Source: JAPLJU01 sp036725345
Lineage (GTDB): Bacteria; Desulfobacterota; Syntrophia; Syntrophales; UBA2192
Reading direction: 5' to 3'
DNA length: 64,000 bases
Assembly (NCBI GenBank): GCA_036725345.1
Contig: DAIMEJ010000012.1
Coordinates: 1 to 64,000 of the forward strand
A model generated the notes under the pieces. The model saw nothing but the letters and a program-made list of their open reading frames with translations, searched no databases and was not told where the DNA came from. The position numbers and the translations under genes were made by a program. This document shows positions 16,419 to 24,654 of the stretch, piece by piece (the first letter of the stretch is position 1; the number at the start of each line of letters is the position of its first letter).

Positions 16419-18002
16419 TCAACGAAACGAGCCGCGATATTTTTTTTCAGGTACTTGGATCGGCGCGGTCATGACGATACGGGTCCCCCCGCCCGATGAA
16501 GTCTGAATCTCGAGCTGTCCACCGAGATTCTTCAGTCTCTCCCGGATGCTGAAAAGACCGAAGCCTCGGCTTAGATCCGTGTGAAACCCCATTTTGATCA
16601 TATCGAAGCCGATTCCATCATCGCTGACTTCAACCATGATGTCATTCCCCCCCTGCGAAACAGCAATGGCTGCATTTTTTGCTTCGGCATGCTTGATGAC
16701 ATTCATCAGGAGTTCTCGAGTCGACTGGAAGAGAATAATTATAAGGTCGTGAGGCAGAGACGCTGATTCAAAGCCTCTTTTGAAATCGACGCGGATCCTG
16801 TGCTTGGCTTCAAACTGCTCGGCGAGCCATTCGAGGGCGGGGATGAAACCGAGTTCGTAAAGGATAGGCGGATTCAAATCTGACATGATCGTACGGGTCT
16901 CGTGAATAGATCGGTTAACGAGGTGGCGTAATTCCGCCATTTCGCCCAGGCCGTCGGGAGAGAGACATTCCTGTAAGAATTCTAACTTCATCCTGATGGC
17001 GGCCAGCGTCTGAGCCACGCTCTCGTGGAGGACCGTGGCAAATTGTCTGCGTGCCGCATCCTCGATCAGGACCATTTCCGATGCCATGGCTCTCAGCTTC
17101 TCGTTGGCCCTGCGGATTTCCTCCTCATACCGCTTGTGTTCTGAAAAGTCCATACTGTTGCCGAGGACGGCTCTTTTCCCGTCGTATGAAATAGGCGTCA
17201 CCGTCTCGGCGATCCAACGGATCTCTTTTTGCCTGGTAATGATCCTGAATTCGTAGGGATAGCGGTTCCTCCCTTTCAGCATTTCTTTCGCGCACCTTTT
17301 TGCCCGATCTTTATCCTCCGGATGCAACATGAAATCCGCGTCTTTCCCGATCATCTCCTGTGGGCTGTATCCGGCATAAGAAGCCCCTCTGGCGTTGATG
17401 AACCGGAATTTTCCGTCCTGCACCACATACACCCCTGCAAAGGATTGCTCTGAGAGGATCCGGTACAGTTCCTCAGCTTTCTTTCGGATGCTGATATCCG
17501 TCACCACGATGCAGAATGAACCGGGAACGTCTACTTCGAGCCCGCTGCAGGAAGTGAGGGTAGGTACGGACGTCCCATCGCCCGTCTGAAAAAGAATCTC
17601 CTTCCCGGAGAGTCCTTCGAGGCCCTGACTGATAAGTGTCTTGAATGACCCGATGTCCTCCGGTTGGATGAACGGGTACACCGAGGACCCGATCACTTTT
17701 TCCAGCGGCAATTTGATAATGTCTGCAAAACGTTCGTTGCAGAAAATAATCGTGCCGTCCAAGGTCAGTGTGGCGGCCCCTTCCCTCATCGATTCGATCA
17801 TGACCCGATAGGGATGCTCGGCACCGGCCAGGGTATAAATCCGGTCGTCCCCGGACGTTTCGACAACCAGGGCGTCAACCTCGCCTTCACGAATCGCGCG
17901 GAGGGTCTCTTCAGCTTCCGCCAGTTGCGATTCCAGTTCTGCCACTCTGGCCAGGAGCCTTTCCTCGTTCGTCTTTTGTGTCTTGCGATGGGCCTTCTTC
18001 AT
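16419..18002 (-). CDS. PAS/PAC sensor histidine kinase (HisKA_3 type) of the Kai operon
   Basis: 527-residue cytoplasmic kinase with no membrane segment: coiled coil (10-45), PAS 1 (about 62-170), PAS 2 (about 176-292, ending MDFSEHKRYEEE), a HisKA_3 dimerisation domain with phosphoacceptor His326 (ATVLHESVAQTLAA), and a HATPase with N box (NVIKHAEAKNAAI), DDGIGFD and GFGLFSIRERL. This kinase type signals to NarL-family regulators. Its ATG overlaps the stop of the upstream kaiB gene in an ATGA, so it is translationally coupled to kaiB and last in kaiC-kaiB-kaiB-HK. The coupling suggests it reads the KaiBC state, as SasA/CikA do in cyanobacteria, though it has no KaiB-like sensor domain. Confidence 0.88.
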   Translation of the reverse strand: MKKAHRKTQKTNEERLLARVAELESQLAEAEETLRAIREGEVDALVVETSGDDRIYTLAGAEHPYRVMIESMREGAATLTLDGTIIFCNERFADIIKLPLEKVIGSSVYPFIQPEDIGSFKTLISQGLEGLSGKEILFQTGDGTSVPTLTSCSGLEVDVPGSFCIVVTDISIRKKAEELYRILSEQSFAGVYVVQDGKFRFINARGASYAGYSPQEMIGKDADFMLHPEDKDRAKRCAKEMLKGRNRYPYEFRIITRQKEIRWIAETVTPISYDGKRAVLGNSMDFSEHKRYEEEIRRANEKLRAMASEMVLIEDAARRQFATVLHESVAQTLAAIRMKLEFLQECLSPDGLGEMAELRHLVNRSIHETRTIMSDLNPPILYELGFIPALEWLAEQFEAKHRIRVDFKRGFESASLPHDLIIILFQSTRELLMNVIKHAEAKNAAIAVSQGGNDIMVEVSDDGIGFDMIKMGFHTDLSRGFGLFSIRERLKNLGGQLEIQTSSGGGTRIVMTAPIQVPEKKYRGSFR

Positions 18003-18349
18003 GATTTTCTAGGCCTCAGATCGATTCCCACCAGGAACTTCTCCGTATCGGACATGTCACCGATGATCCTGCGAAGCGGCAGGGGGAGCTTCTTGACCAG
18101 CGTGGGGGTCGCGATGATCTGCTCGCCCTTGGCAAGTTTGGGCTGCTGGTAAATATCAATGACCTCAAGTTCGTAGCGGCCTTTGAGGTATTCTTCGCAG
18201 ACTCTCTTGACGTTTGTGATCGCCTCTGTGGACCTTGGAGTCATTCCGGTGACGTAAAGGCGCAAAACGTGTTTTTCCCTTGACGTCTTGTTCAGGGCTT
18301 TTTCAAATTCCTGTTTGCTCGACTTGATCTTTTTCCCGGGCATCGGCAA
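17999..18349 (-). CDS. kaiB: KaiB-like protein, paralogue 1
   Basis: 116 residues: a basic N-terminal extension (1-27) and a KaiB thioredoxin-like domain starting HVLRLYVTGMTPRS, with the conserved PKLAKGEQIIATPTLVKKLP block and the KaiB-type C terminus (RRIIGDMSDTEKFLVGIDLRP). KaiB proteins bind the CI ring of KaiC. Overlaps the kinase gene by four bases and lies 10 bases after the other kaiB. About 45-50 per cent identical by eye to paralogue 2, so an old duplication. Confidence 0.88.
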   Translation of the reverse strand: MPMPGKKIKSSKQEFEKALNKTSREKHVLRLYVTGMTPRSTEAITNVKRVCEEYLKGRYELEVIDIYQQPKLAKGEQIIATPTLVKKLPLPLRRIIGDMSDTEKFLVGIDLRPRKS

Positions 18350-18359
18350 TCTCCTTAGG

Positions 18360-18695
18360 CTATCGGGCTTTAGCGGGCTTTATGTCGAGGCCGACCAGCA
18401 CACGCTCTTTGTTGGCCAGGTTTCCGATGATCTTTTTTACCGGTGTAGGGAGCTGTCTCACCAGGGTCGGGATAGCAAAGATTTGGTCCCCCTTGGCGAG
18501 TTTCGGGTTTTTCAGAAGGTTGACGATCTTGATGCGGTATCTGCCGCCAAGGTGCTCGTCGCAGATTTTCTTGAGATTGGCGAAAGCTGCAAGCGATTTC
18601 GGCGTCTGACCTGCCACGTACAGTTTCAGGATCCAGATCTCTCCGGAAGTGTCTGCTTTGATCGCTTTCTTTTTCCTGGTTTGCACATCTTTCAT
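18360..18695 (-). CDS. kaiB: KaiB-like protein, paralogue 2
   Basis: 111 residues: basic N-terminal extension and KaiB domain starting ILKLYVAGQTPKS, with NPKLAKGDQIFAIPTLVRQLP and ANKERVLVGLDIKPA. Starts one base after the kaiC stop codon, preceded by GGAGGACGTGAG. The cysteine at about residue 45 (KICDEHL) parallels the one in paralogue 1. Two tandem KaiB copies in one operon would allow different exchange rates or partners on one KaiC ring; that is inference. Confidence 0.88.
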   Translation of the reverse strand: MKDVQTRKKKAIKADTSGEIWILKLYVAGQTPKSLAAFANLKKICDEHLGGRYRIKIVNLLKNPKLAKGDQIFAIPTLVRQLPTPVKKIIGNLANKERVLVGLDIKPAKAR

Positions 18696-18696
18696 C

Positions 18697-20433
18697 TCAC
18701 GTCCTCCGCTTTCTCTTTTTCCGCAAAGTAACAGACGGATCGGCCTTGCGGAGCCGCGCCATATCGGAGCGATCCTTCGTCAAATTGTTCTGTTTCCTCT
18801 TCTCCTCCCCCACCATGATTTCCTTCTCCTCCGTCGTTGCTGCCAGCTCCGCTTCCAGGGCGGCGATCTGGGCTTCCAGGGCCTTTCGCTTTTGCTCCTG
18901 TTCCCGTACACTTCTTTGGGCCAGGTCACGGGAAACGGCCGCTTCCGCCCTTTCCTTCGCCTCCATTGCCGCTCGGGCGCTTCCCGTCAGCACGCCGGAG
19001 GGACCTAGATACACGTCCAGGAGATCCACACCGCGGTCCGACATCACGAATTCCCGGATCTGGTTGGAATGAGCCATTCCGCGGGATTTCAGGATGTAGA
19101 TGCAGCGGTTCCGCTCTCCCGCAATCTCAATATCCCGGAGGAGGATCCAGGTATCGACAAGCGAGGAGATGTCCTCGCTTGTCATCTCCGCGGGATCCTC
19201 GGAATGGGTCAGATCAGTCAGCATCCCCGTGATGCGCTGCATCTTCAGGTAATCGATGAGGCGGGTGAGCATCGACTTGATCTCTGTCTTCGACCCCATG
19301 GAGCTCAGGTTGCTGATCGGATCGACGACGACGACTTTCGGCCGGAATTCCTTGACGGCTTGGTACATCGCAACCAGGTGCATCTCCAGGCCGCAGTAGG
19401 AAGGCCGGATCGCATGATACTTCATGAGTCCCTTATTGACATACGGGTCGAGGTGCAGCCCTATGGACTTCATATTGCGGATGATCTGTTGGGGGGATTC
19501 CTCGAAAGTGACATAGAGGCTCTTCTCCCCCCGGCTGCAGGCGGCCTCCACGAAGTACGATGCGACGCTCGACTTGCCCGTGCCGGCGCTGCCCGAAACG
19601 AGTACCGTGCTGCCCCGGTAGAACCCCTTGCCGCCCAGCATGTGGTCCAGGCGCGGGATGCCCGAGGAGATGCGATCCCTGGAGACCGGATAATTCAATC
19701 CGAGCGATGAAATGGGAAGGACCGAGATGCCGTCCCTTTCGATCAGGAAAGGGTATTCATCCGCCCCGTGGGACGACCCGCGGTACTTGATGATGCGGAG
19801 TCGTCGGGTGGAGATCTGTTCCTGGACCCGGAAATCCAAGAGGATCACACAGTCCGCAACATATTCCTCGAGGCCGTAGCGCGTCAGGGTCTTTTCCCCG
19901 CTTTCCCCCGTGACCACGGCCGTCATCCCCTTATCTCTCAGCCACTTGAACAGCCGGCGAAGCTCGGACCGCAGGATGGCGGTGTTGGAGAGTCCCGAAA
20001 AGAGGACTTCGATCGTATCCAGCACAACCCTTTTCGCGCCGACCGAGTCGATCGCGTGGGAAAGGCGGATGAAAAGTCCCTCCAGGTCGTATTCCCCGGT
20101 TTCCTCTATTTCGCTCCGGACGATGTGGACATGGTCCACGGCCATGAGGCCGCGGCGGATCATGCTATTGACGTCGATCCCGAGGGAAAGAAAATTTTTG
20201 GCTAGGTCCCCGGGGGTCTCTTCGAAGGTAAAGAAGACGCCTGGCTCTTTGAATTGCATGGCTCCCCGGGCCAGGAACTCCATGGCGAAAAGGGTCTTAC
20301 CGCAACCTGGCCCCCCGCACAGGAGCGTGGGGCGCCCCCTGGGCAGTCCCCCGTTGCTCAGTTCGTCAAAACCCCTGATCCCCGTCGGGCACTTGTCCAG
20401 GTGTTGCAGTTTCGCTTTTGGTTTTGTCATCAT
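18697..20433 (-). CDS. kaiC: KaiC-like double RecA-domain ATPase with coiled-coil tail
   Basis: 578 residues. CI domain: Walker A GGPGCGKT (40-48), catalytic Glu71-Glu72. CII domain: Walker A GSAGTGKS (281-289), catalytic Glu311-Glu312. At the cyanobacterial Ser431/Thr432 phosphosites this protein has Ser423-Ser424 (MTSEDISSLVDTWILL), with Thr418 matching Thr426, so autophosphorylation is possible. After the CII domain (ends near 485) comes a charged coiled coil of about 90 residues in place of the short KaiA-binding tail. First gene of kaiC-kaiB-kaiB-kinase. GGAGGG precedes two adjacent ATGs (20433, 20430). No kaiA is present in the window. Confidence 0.93.
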   Translation of the reverse strand: MMTKPKAKLQHLDKCPTGIRGFDELSNGGLPRGRPTLLCGGPGCGKTLFAMEFLARGAMQFKEPGVFFTFEETPGDLAKNFLSLGIDVNSMIRRGLMAVDHVHIVRSEIEETGEYDLEGLFIRLSHAIDSVGAKRVVLDTIEVLFSGLSNTAILRSELRRLFKWLRDKGMTAVVTGESGEKTLTRYGLEEYVADCVILLDFRVQEQISTRRLRIIKYRGSSHGADEYPFLIERDGISVLPISSLGLNYPVSRDRISSGIPRLDHMLGGKGFYRGSTVLVSGSAGTGKSSVASYFVEAACSRGEKSLYVTFEESPQQIIRNMKSIGLHLDPYVNKGLMKYHAIRPSYCGLEMHLVAMYQAVKEFRPKVVVVDPISNLSSMGSKTEIKSMLTRLIDYLKMQRITGMLTDLTHSEDPAEMTSEDISSLVDTWILLRDIEIAGERNRCIYILKSRGMAHSNQIREFVMSDRGVDLLDVYLGPSGVLTGSARAAMEAKERAEAAVSRDLAQRSVREQEQKRKALEAQIAALEAELAATTEEKEIMVGEEKRKQNNLTKDRSDMARLRKADPSVTLRKKRKRRT

Positions 20434-21097
20434 GACCCTCCTTTATTGGCTGGGCGATAACCCTGCCGCCATCAACCCTTCTGCTTCATATATTGATCTG
20501 GACATCCTGTTAACAGGGAAATCCTGATTTTGGCATTCGAAAAATCTTAGAAGGACATCATCCAATGGATGATGTTTCTTTTCTTAAAGGAAATCCTAAG
20601 AAAATCGGTTTATATAGACGGCTTCAGAATTGCTAGGCCTGTTCAAGACTCTAGAAAGGCATAAACAAAATGCTTGGATTGACGAAGGCTGCAGATAGAG
20701 GCATCTGCAAAAGCGCCCTACAAATATTCATATAACTGAAGAGTCGTCAAGTAAATAGATGCCCATTGGAAGCAAGACACACTCCAAATCAAAATCGAAG
20801 ATTTGTACTTGAAATGGGGTATTCTCACGGGAAAAACAAAACCAGGATTTCAGGAAGAAAGGGGTGGTCTGAGCAGATTTTTCGACCAAAATCACATCAA
20901 TCGCACGTTACACCTACAAACAAACGAAATCGATGCTTTTAAAATTTATCAAGTTTCGATGGCAATATGCAACGGCGACGCTCCGCGGTCAATGACGCGC
21001 TTCTGATAACGGAAGGGGCAGAGGTGGCAGCGCTTTCTGAAATAGGACGGGAGATGTTCAAGCTGCTAAAGCGGCAGTCGGGTCCCTCCGGCACGGT
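20434..21097. other. Intergenic region upstream of kaiC, with repeat copy E
   Basis: About 660 bases without a supported gene. The kaiC promoter must lie in the left part. A CATCCAATGGATGATG inverted repeat is seen near 20558-20575. The right part holds one repeat copy (20849-20915). Confidence 0.5.
20849..20915 (-). repeat. 67-bp intergenic repeat, copy E
   Basis: On the minus strand this is base-for-base the same as copy D (5834-5900) over the 67-bp core, although 15 kb away and in the opposite orientation. The flanks do not match those of the other copies, which sets the edges of the repeat. Confidence 0.82.
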
Positions 21098-23758
21098 TCA
21101 TCGAACTCTCCGGTCGTCGTCTGTCCCCGGCTCTGCATCTTTCTTTCCTGATGGAAGGGGTCCGGTGATCTCTTCGATGCTTTTCAACGCGTCATCGAGT
21201 TTTGCCTGGGCCTTTGCCGCCCGTTTTTTTGCTTCGTTGGCCTTTTCCTGCGCCTGAACGAGATCTTTCTGAGCCTTTTCGATCACTTTTTGCTCCGCCC
21301 CTGATGTTTTCATCTCTTCCAAGACGAGTGCTCGTTTTTCGGCTTCCTGTAAAGCCTCATGTGCCATGCCGGATACGTCTATGACCCGTTTCTTAGCCTT
21401 TTCCAACAAATCCATCGCCTGAACCCTTTCTTCTAGTGACCCTTCTTCGGGACCGGCTTCCAGATCGATATCCTCTGCGGCAAGCACGAGTGCGACGATT
21501 GGCAACCGCGCCAGAAGGTCCTCCTTCCCTCCGAAGGGACCGAACATCTCGTTCTGTCTCAACTTGAAGGGGATGAAGACCATGGCTGCATCGGTTGACA
21601 TGGCACTTACCGTTTCTGCATCGGCTTTCTCTAGGACTTCGATGGATGCTTCGATGCGGATATCGGAAAGCATCTTCTTGAGAAGCGAGCCACCCTGGTC
21701 GGTACCAGACAGTTCGTCGGATTCTGCCACGGTTTTTTTAAGTGTGTTTGAGCCCTTCCGTGCCAGGTGGCCTGGTCTCCCGATTGCTAGCATCCTGATC
21801 TTCGCATCCTCCCAGTCAGGGGAGCGCTTCATGAGATAAGCGAAAAGCAGCATGAGGCGGCTTGTGGCATCACCAAACCACCATACATCGATCCTGCGGT
21901 CTTTCGCCTTCGTGGATCCAAGGGCGACCCACTCCTTCTCCTTCGAATCGAGAATCACGATGTTGCAGCCGAGCCTGAATGCTGTTCGGAGATAAAGACC
22001 CAACTGTCGCTCCCGGATTAGGAGGATGCCGTCCGCGAACTTGTCGAGCCAGTTCAGTACCACCGTATTCGCCCTCAATGGACCCACGCCGTATGATTGG
22101 ATCAGGACTTGCACGGCATCACGCGCATCAGGAGCCACCAGGACGAGGGGGAAAGCTTTGAGCTTTTGTTCCCTGATGAAAGACCGGAGTTCCTTTTCGG
22201 CATTCTCTTTAACCTTAATCATACCCAGTCCGGAGCCTTCCTGTATTTTGACCACGGTCGTCATTCCGCTCCCGCCCTCCAGCCATGAGGAAAACCTCAG
22301 GAGCCGCTGTCGTCTTTTCGGATCATCGGAGAAAGCCAGTATCTGAGGCCTCCAGTCCCGGGGATGTACGGGTTCCGCTGCGGCGGCAATGAGGTGATCC
22401 CGAACCTGTTGAAGGCGATAGGACCTCTGGGAATCAGCCCAGCGGGCTGGTGCGTCTATACGCTTGATATACTCGTAGATGGCAAACAGGATTGCGCAGG
22501 CAATCAGGGCGGGCGTGACGTCGATGGCAACCATTGCAATCAGGCACCCGACTGCTCCCAGAAGGCTGAGCCTCATATCGTAGAACCGGAACGCGGGCCG
22601 AAAGGAAGGGCTCTTGGCGCGCGCCTCGTAATAGGTTGCATAGTTCAGCAGGCCGTAGGAAATAAGAAAAAACATGGACACGATAGGGGCAATCGCGTTC
22701 AGGTTTCCCAAAGCTACAGTGCCATAGGCAATGGCGAGGGAGATGAGAACTGCCCTGCGAGGGTTGTTGGCAGGACCGTGTCCCTTGGCAAATAAGTTGA
22801 GATAAGGGAAGATCTTGTCGCTTGCCATGGACTGGAGGATGCGTGGGGCACCCAGGAAGGATGCCATGGCCGAAGACAGCGTTGCCGCCACGACGCCCGC
22901 ATCAACGAGAAGTCCGAACGATGCGATTCGCTTCATGGACGCATAGTCCTCAACGAGGACACCCCGCGGTGCGGCACCGGCGAAGAGGATGGCGGCAACG
23001 AAATAGACCACCATGGAGACGCCCACGGCCGCGAATGTCCCCAGGGGCAGGCTTTTCCCGGGGTCTTTGAGATCCCCGGACATGCTCACTCCCTGGGTAA
23101 AGCCGGTCACGGCTGGAAAGAAGATGGCAAAGAGGATCCAGAAATTCACCGGTACGCCGGGGCCTGATAGATTTGCTGACATTAGTTCCCGGTGGAATTG
23201 CGAGAACCCGCCGGCCATGAAGGAGAGTATGGCTGAAAACAAAATGGCCATGACCACGTACTGAAATCTGGTCGCCCAGTCTGCCCCGAGCCAAGCAAAG
23301 ACGAAGAGAAAGGATATCGCCCCCGCGGCGATCACCTGTGCGTAAAGCCCCGACGTGATGCCGAAGATACCGGAGACGGCTTCCCCGAACCCGATGCAGT
23401 AAAAGGCCACTGAAACGGACTGGGCCAGAAACAGCACAATGCCGATTGCACCCCCGAACTCGATGCCGAGCGTTCGGGAGATGATGTAGTAGTAACCGCC
23501 GCCCTTGACCCTCATGTTTGTTGCGATTGCAGACAGTGAGAATGTAGTCAGCACCGAAATGGCGTTGGCGAGTGCGATGATGATAAGCGCCTTCATGAGG
23601 CCGGCATTGCCGACCACGAAACCCAGCCGCATGAAGAGGATGACGCCGAAGATCGTGAGAATGCTCGGCGTGAATACGCCGGGGAAGGTTCCCATCTTTC
23701 CCCGCGCATGCTGTTCAGGCGTAGTATTTTCCCCGGTGGTCATATCACTCCGAGTCAT
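21098..23758 (-). CDS. SLC12/APC-type permease with long cytoplasmic tail
   Basis: 886-residue inner-membrane transporter. The N-terminal half has about 12 helices of the APC fold with SLC12-like signatures (FGVILFMRLGFVVGNAG at about 38-54, GGGYYYIISRTLGIEFGGAIG at about 86-106). The C-terminal half is soluble, with a region (about 490-760) like the cytoplasmic domain of cation-chloride cotransporters, and ends in a coiled coil (about 785-865). Family members move K+/Cl- or amino acids; the substrate is not clear. An ATG at 23743 (MTTGEN) is an alternative start. It lies on the same strand as kaiC but 660 bases away. Confidence 0.82.
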   Translation of the reverse strand: MTRSDMTTGENTTPEQHARGKMGTFPGVFTPSILTIFGVILFMRLGFVVGNAGLMKALIIIALANAISVLTTFSLSAIATNMRVKGGGYYYIISRTLGIEFGGAIGIVLFLAQSVSVAFYCIGFGEAVSGIFGITSGLYAQVIAAGAISFLFVFAWLGADWATRFQYVVMAILFSAILSFMAGGFSQFHRELMSANLSGPGVPVNFWILFAIFFPAVTGFTQGVSMSGDLKDPGKSLPLGTFAAVGVSMVVYFVAAILFAGAAPRGVLVEDYASMKRIASFGLLVDAGVVAATLSSAMASFLGAPRILQSMASDKIFPYLNLFAKGHGPANNPRRAVLISLAIAYGTVALGNLNAIAPIVSMFFLISYGLLNYATYYEARAKSPSFRPAFRFYDMRLSLLGAVGCLIAMVAIDVTPALIACAILFAIYEYIKRIDAPARWADSQRSYRLQQVRDHLIAAAAEPVHPRDWRPQILAFSDDPKRRQRLLRFSSWLEGGSGMTTVVKIQEGSGLGMIKVKENAEKELRSFIREQKLKAFPLVLVAPDARDAVQVLIQSYGVGPLRANTVVLNWLDKFADGILLIRERQLGLYLRTAFRLGCNIVILDSKEKEWVALGSTKAKDRRIDVWWFGDATSRLMLLFAYLMKRSPDWEDAKIRMLAIGRPGHLARKGSNTLKKTVAESDELSGTDQGGSLLKKMLSDIRIEASIEVLEKADAETVSAMSTDAAMVFIPFKLRQNEMFGPFGGKEDLLARLPIVALVLAAEDIDLEAGPEEGSLEERVQAMDLLEKAKKRVIDVSGMAHEALQEAEKRALVLEEMKTSGAEQKVIEKAQKDLVQAQEKANEAKKRAAKAQAKLDDALKSIEEITGPLPSGKKDAEPGTDDDRRVR

Positions 23759-24029
23759 CCCTTCTCGAGAAGAAAATTAACTCCTGTGTGGCTCCCGCAA
23801 ATCACCCTTGATCGTTGTCACCCCTTCATGTGTCCGACCGTTTCACACGAATTTCATGGTCTGATTCACGCACTTCATCTCCTTCAAGGACCGGTTTCAT
23901 AAAGGTCGGTAGGTCAGTGATGGCTTATTGAAATGAAAGGTGGCATTTGAAATAAAAGCTGCCTGTGCTCGTAGCACGGCGGATGCCTTCGAATCTCATC
24001 TGTGGGCGGCGGTCCGGTCGATGGGTGGA

Positions 24030-24521
24030 TTAGCCATCGCTGGTCGGGGTTCTCGTTTTTTCAATGCGATCATCTAACTCGCCGATATACGCTGCAAGTG
24101 TATTTCCTGATTCTTCTATCACGGAGCGAAGATTGCGGTCAAGCTGCTCGACTCTCGCAAACAGGTCCGTCTTGAATTTCTCGTTTAGATCCGCCTGCTT
24201 CAACATTTCTGCCTCCAGGAAATTGCGCAGTTCGGCCAAGCGAGAAGCTTCCCCTTTTTCAGCCCGTTCCCTATGGAACTGCAATTCACGCAAATGACGG
24301 CGGGATTCGAGGAGAGCTGAGGATTTCAGATAGGCCACGTATACGAGAAATAGGGCCGTTAGAATAACTAATAGCCCCACCATGAGCAATCCCAGCGGTA
24401 TTTTAACAACGGTTACGCCAAGTGACAGATCGGTCGGCACCACGAAAACACTCCAGTTCAGCGCTACGAAAGAGACAATTGCGGATAAGACGATCAACAG
24501 CAATAGCGTGTGAAGTTTCAT
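24030..24521 (-). CDS. LapA-type (DUF1049) membrane protein with coiled coil
   Basis: 163 residues: two hydrophobic helices (about 4-25 and 40-64) joined by a short loop, then a long charged coiled coil (about 70-155). The two-helix part with ALNWSVFVVPTDLSLG fits the LapA/DUF1049 family. Function unknown; it lies downstream of the channel-like gene and upstream of the permease, all on the minus strand. RBS GGAGGAAG precedes the ATG. Confidence 0.65.
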   Translation of the reverse strand: MKLHTLLLLIVLSAIVSFVALNWSVFVVPTDLSLGVTVVKIPLGLLMVGLLVILTALFLVYVAYLKSSALLESRRHLRELQFHRERAEKGEASRLAELRNFLEAEMLKQADLNEKFKTDLFARVEQLDRNLRSVIEESGNTLAAYIGELDDRIEKTRTPTSDG

Positions 24522-24601
24522 AGAGGGCTTCCTCCTGTTCCCGATGCCGGGAGACTAGAGAAATCATTCATTTTCCAACCGTAAGTTCACGAGTCAAAGG
24601 A

Positions 24602-24642
24602 GGGGCGCCGCAACCCGAACAGCGGCGCTTTGCGGCGTCCCC
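24602..24642 (-). terminator. Terminator-like hairpin after the channel gene
   Basis: GGGGACGCCGC pairs with GCGGCGCCCC on the minus strand, with an inner GCGCCGC structure; followed by a weak T-containing tract. Confidence 0.5.
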
Positions 24643-24654
24643 GTGATCACTTCT

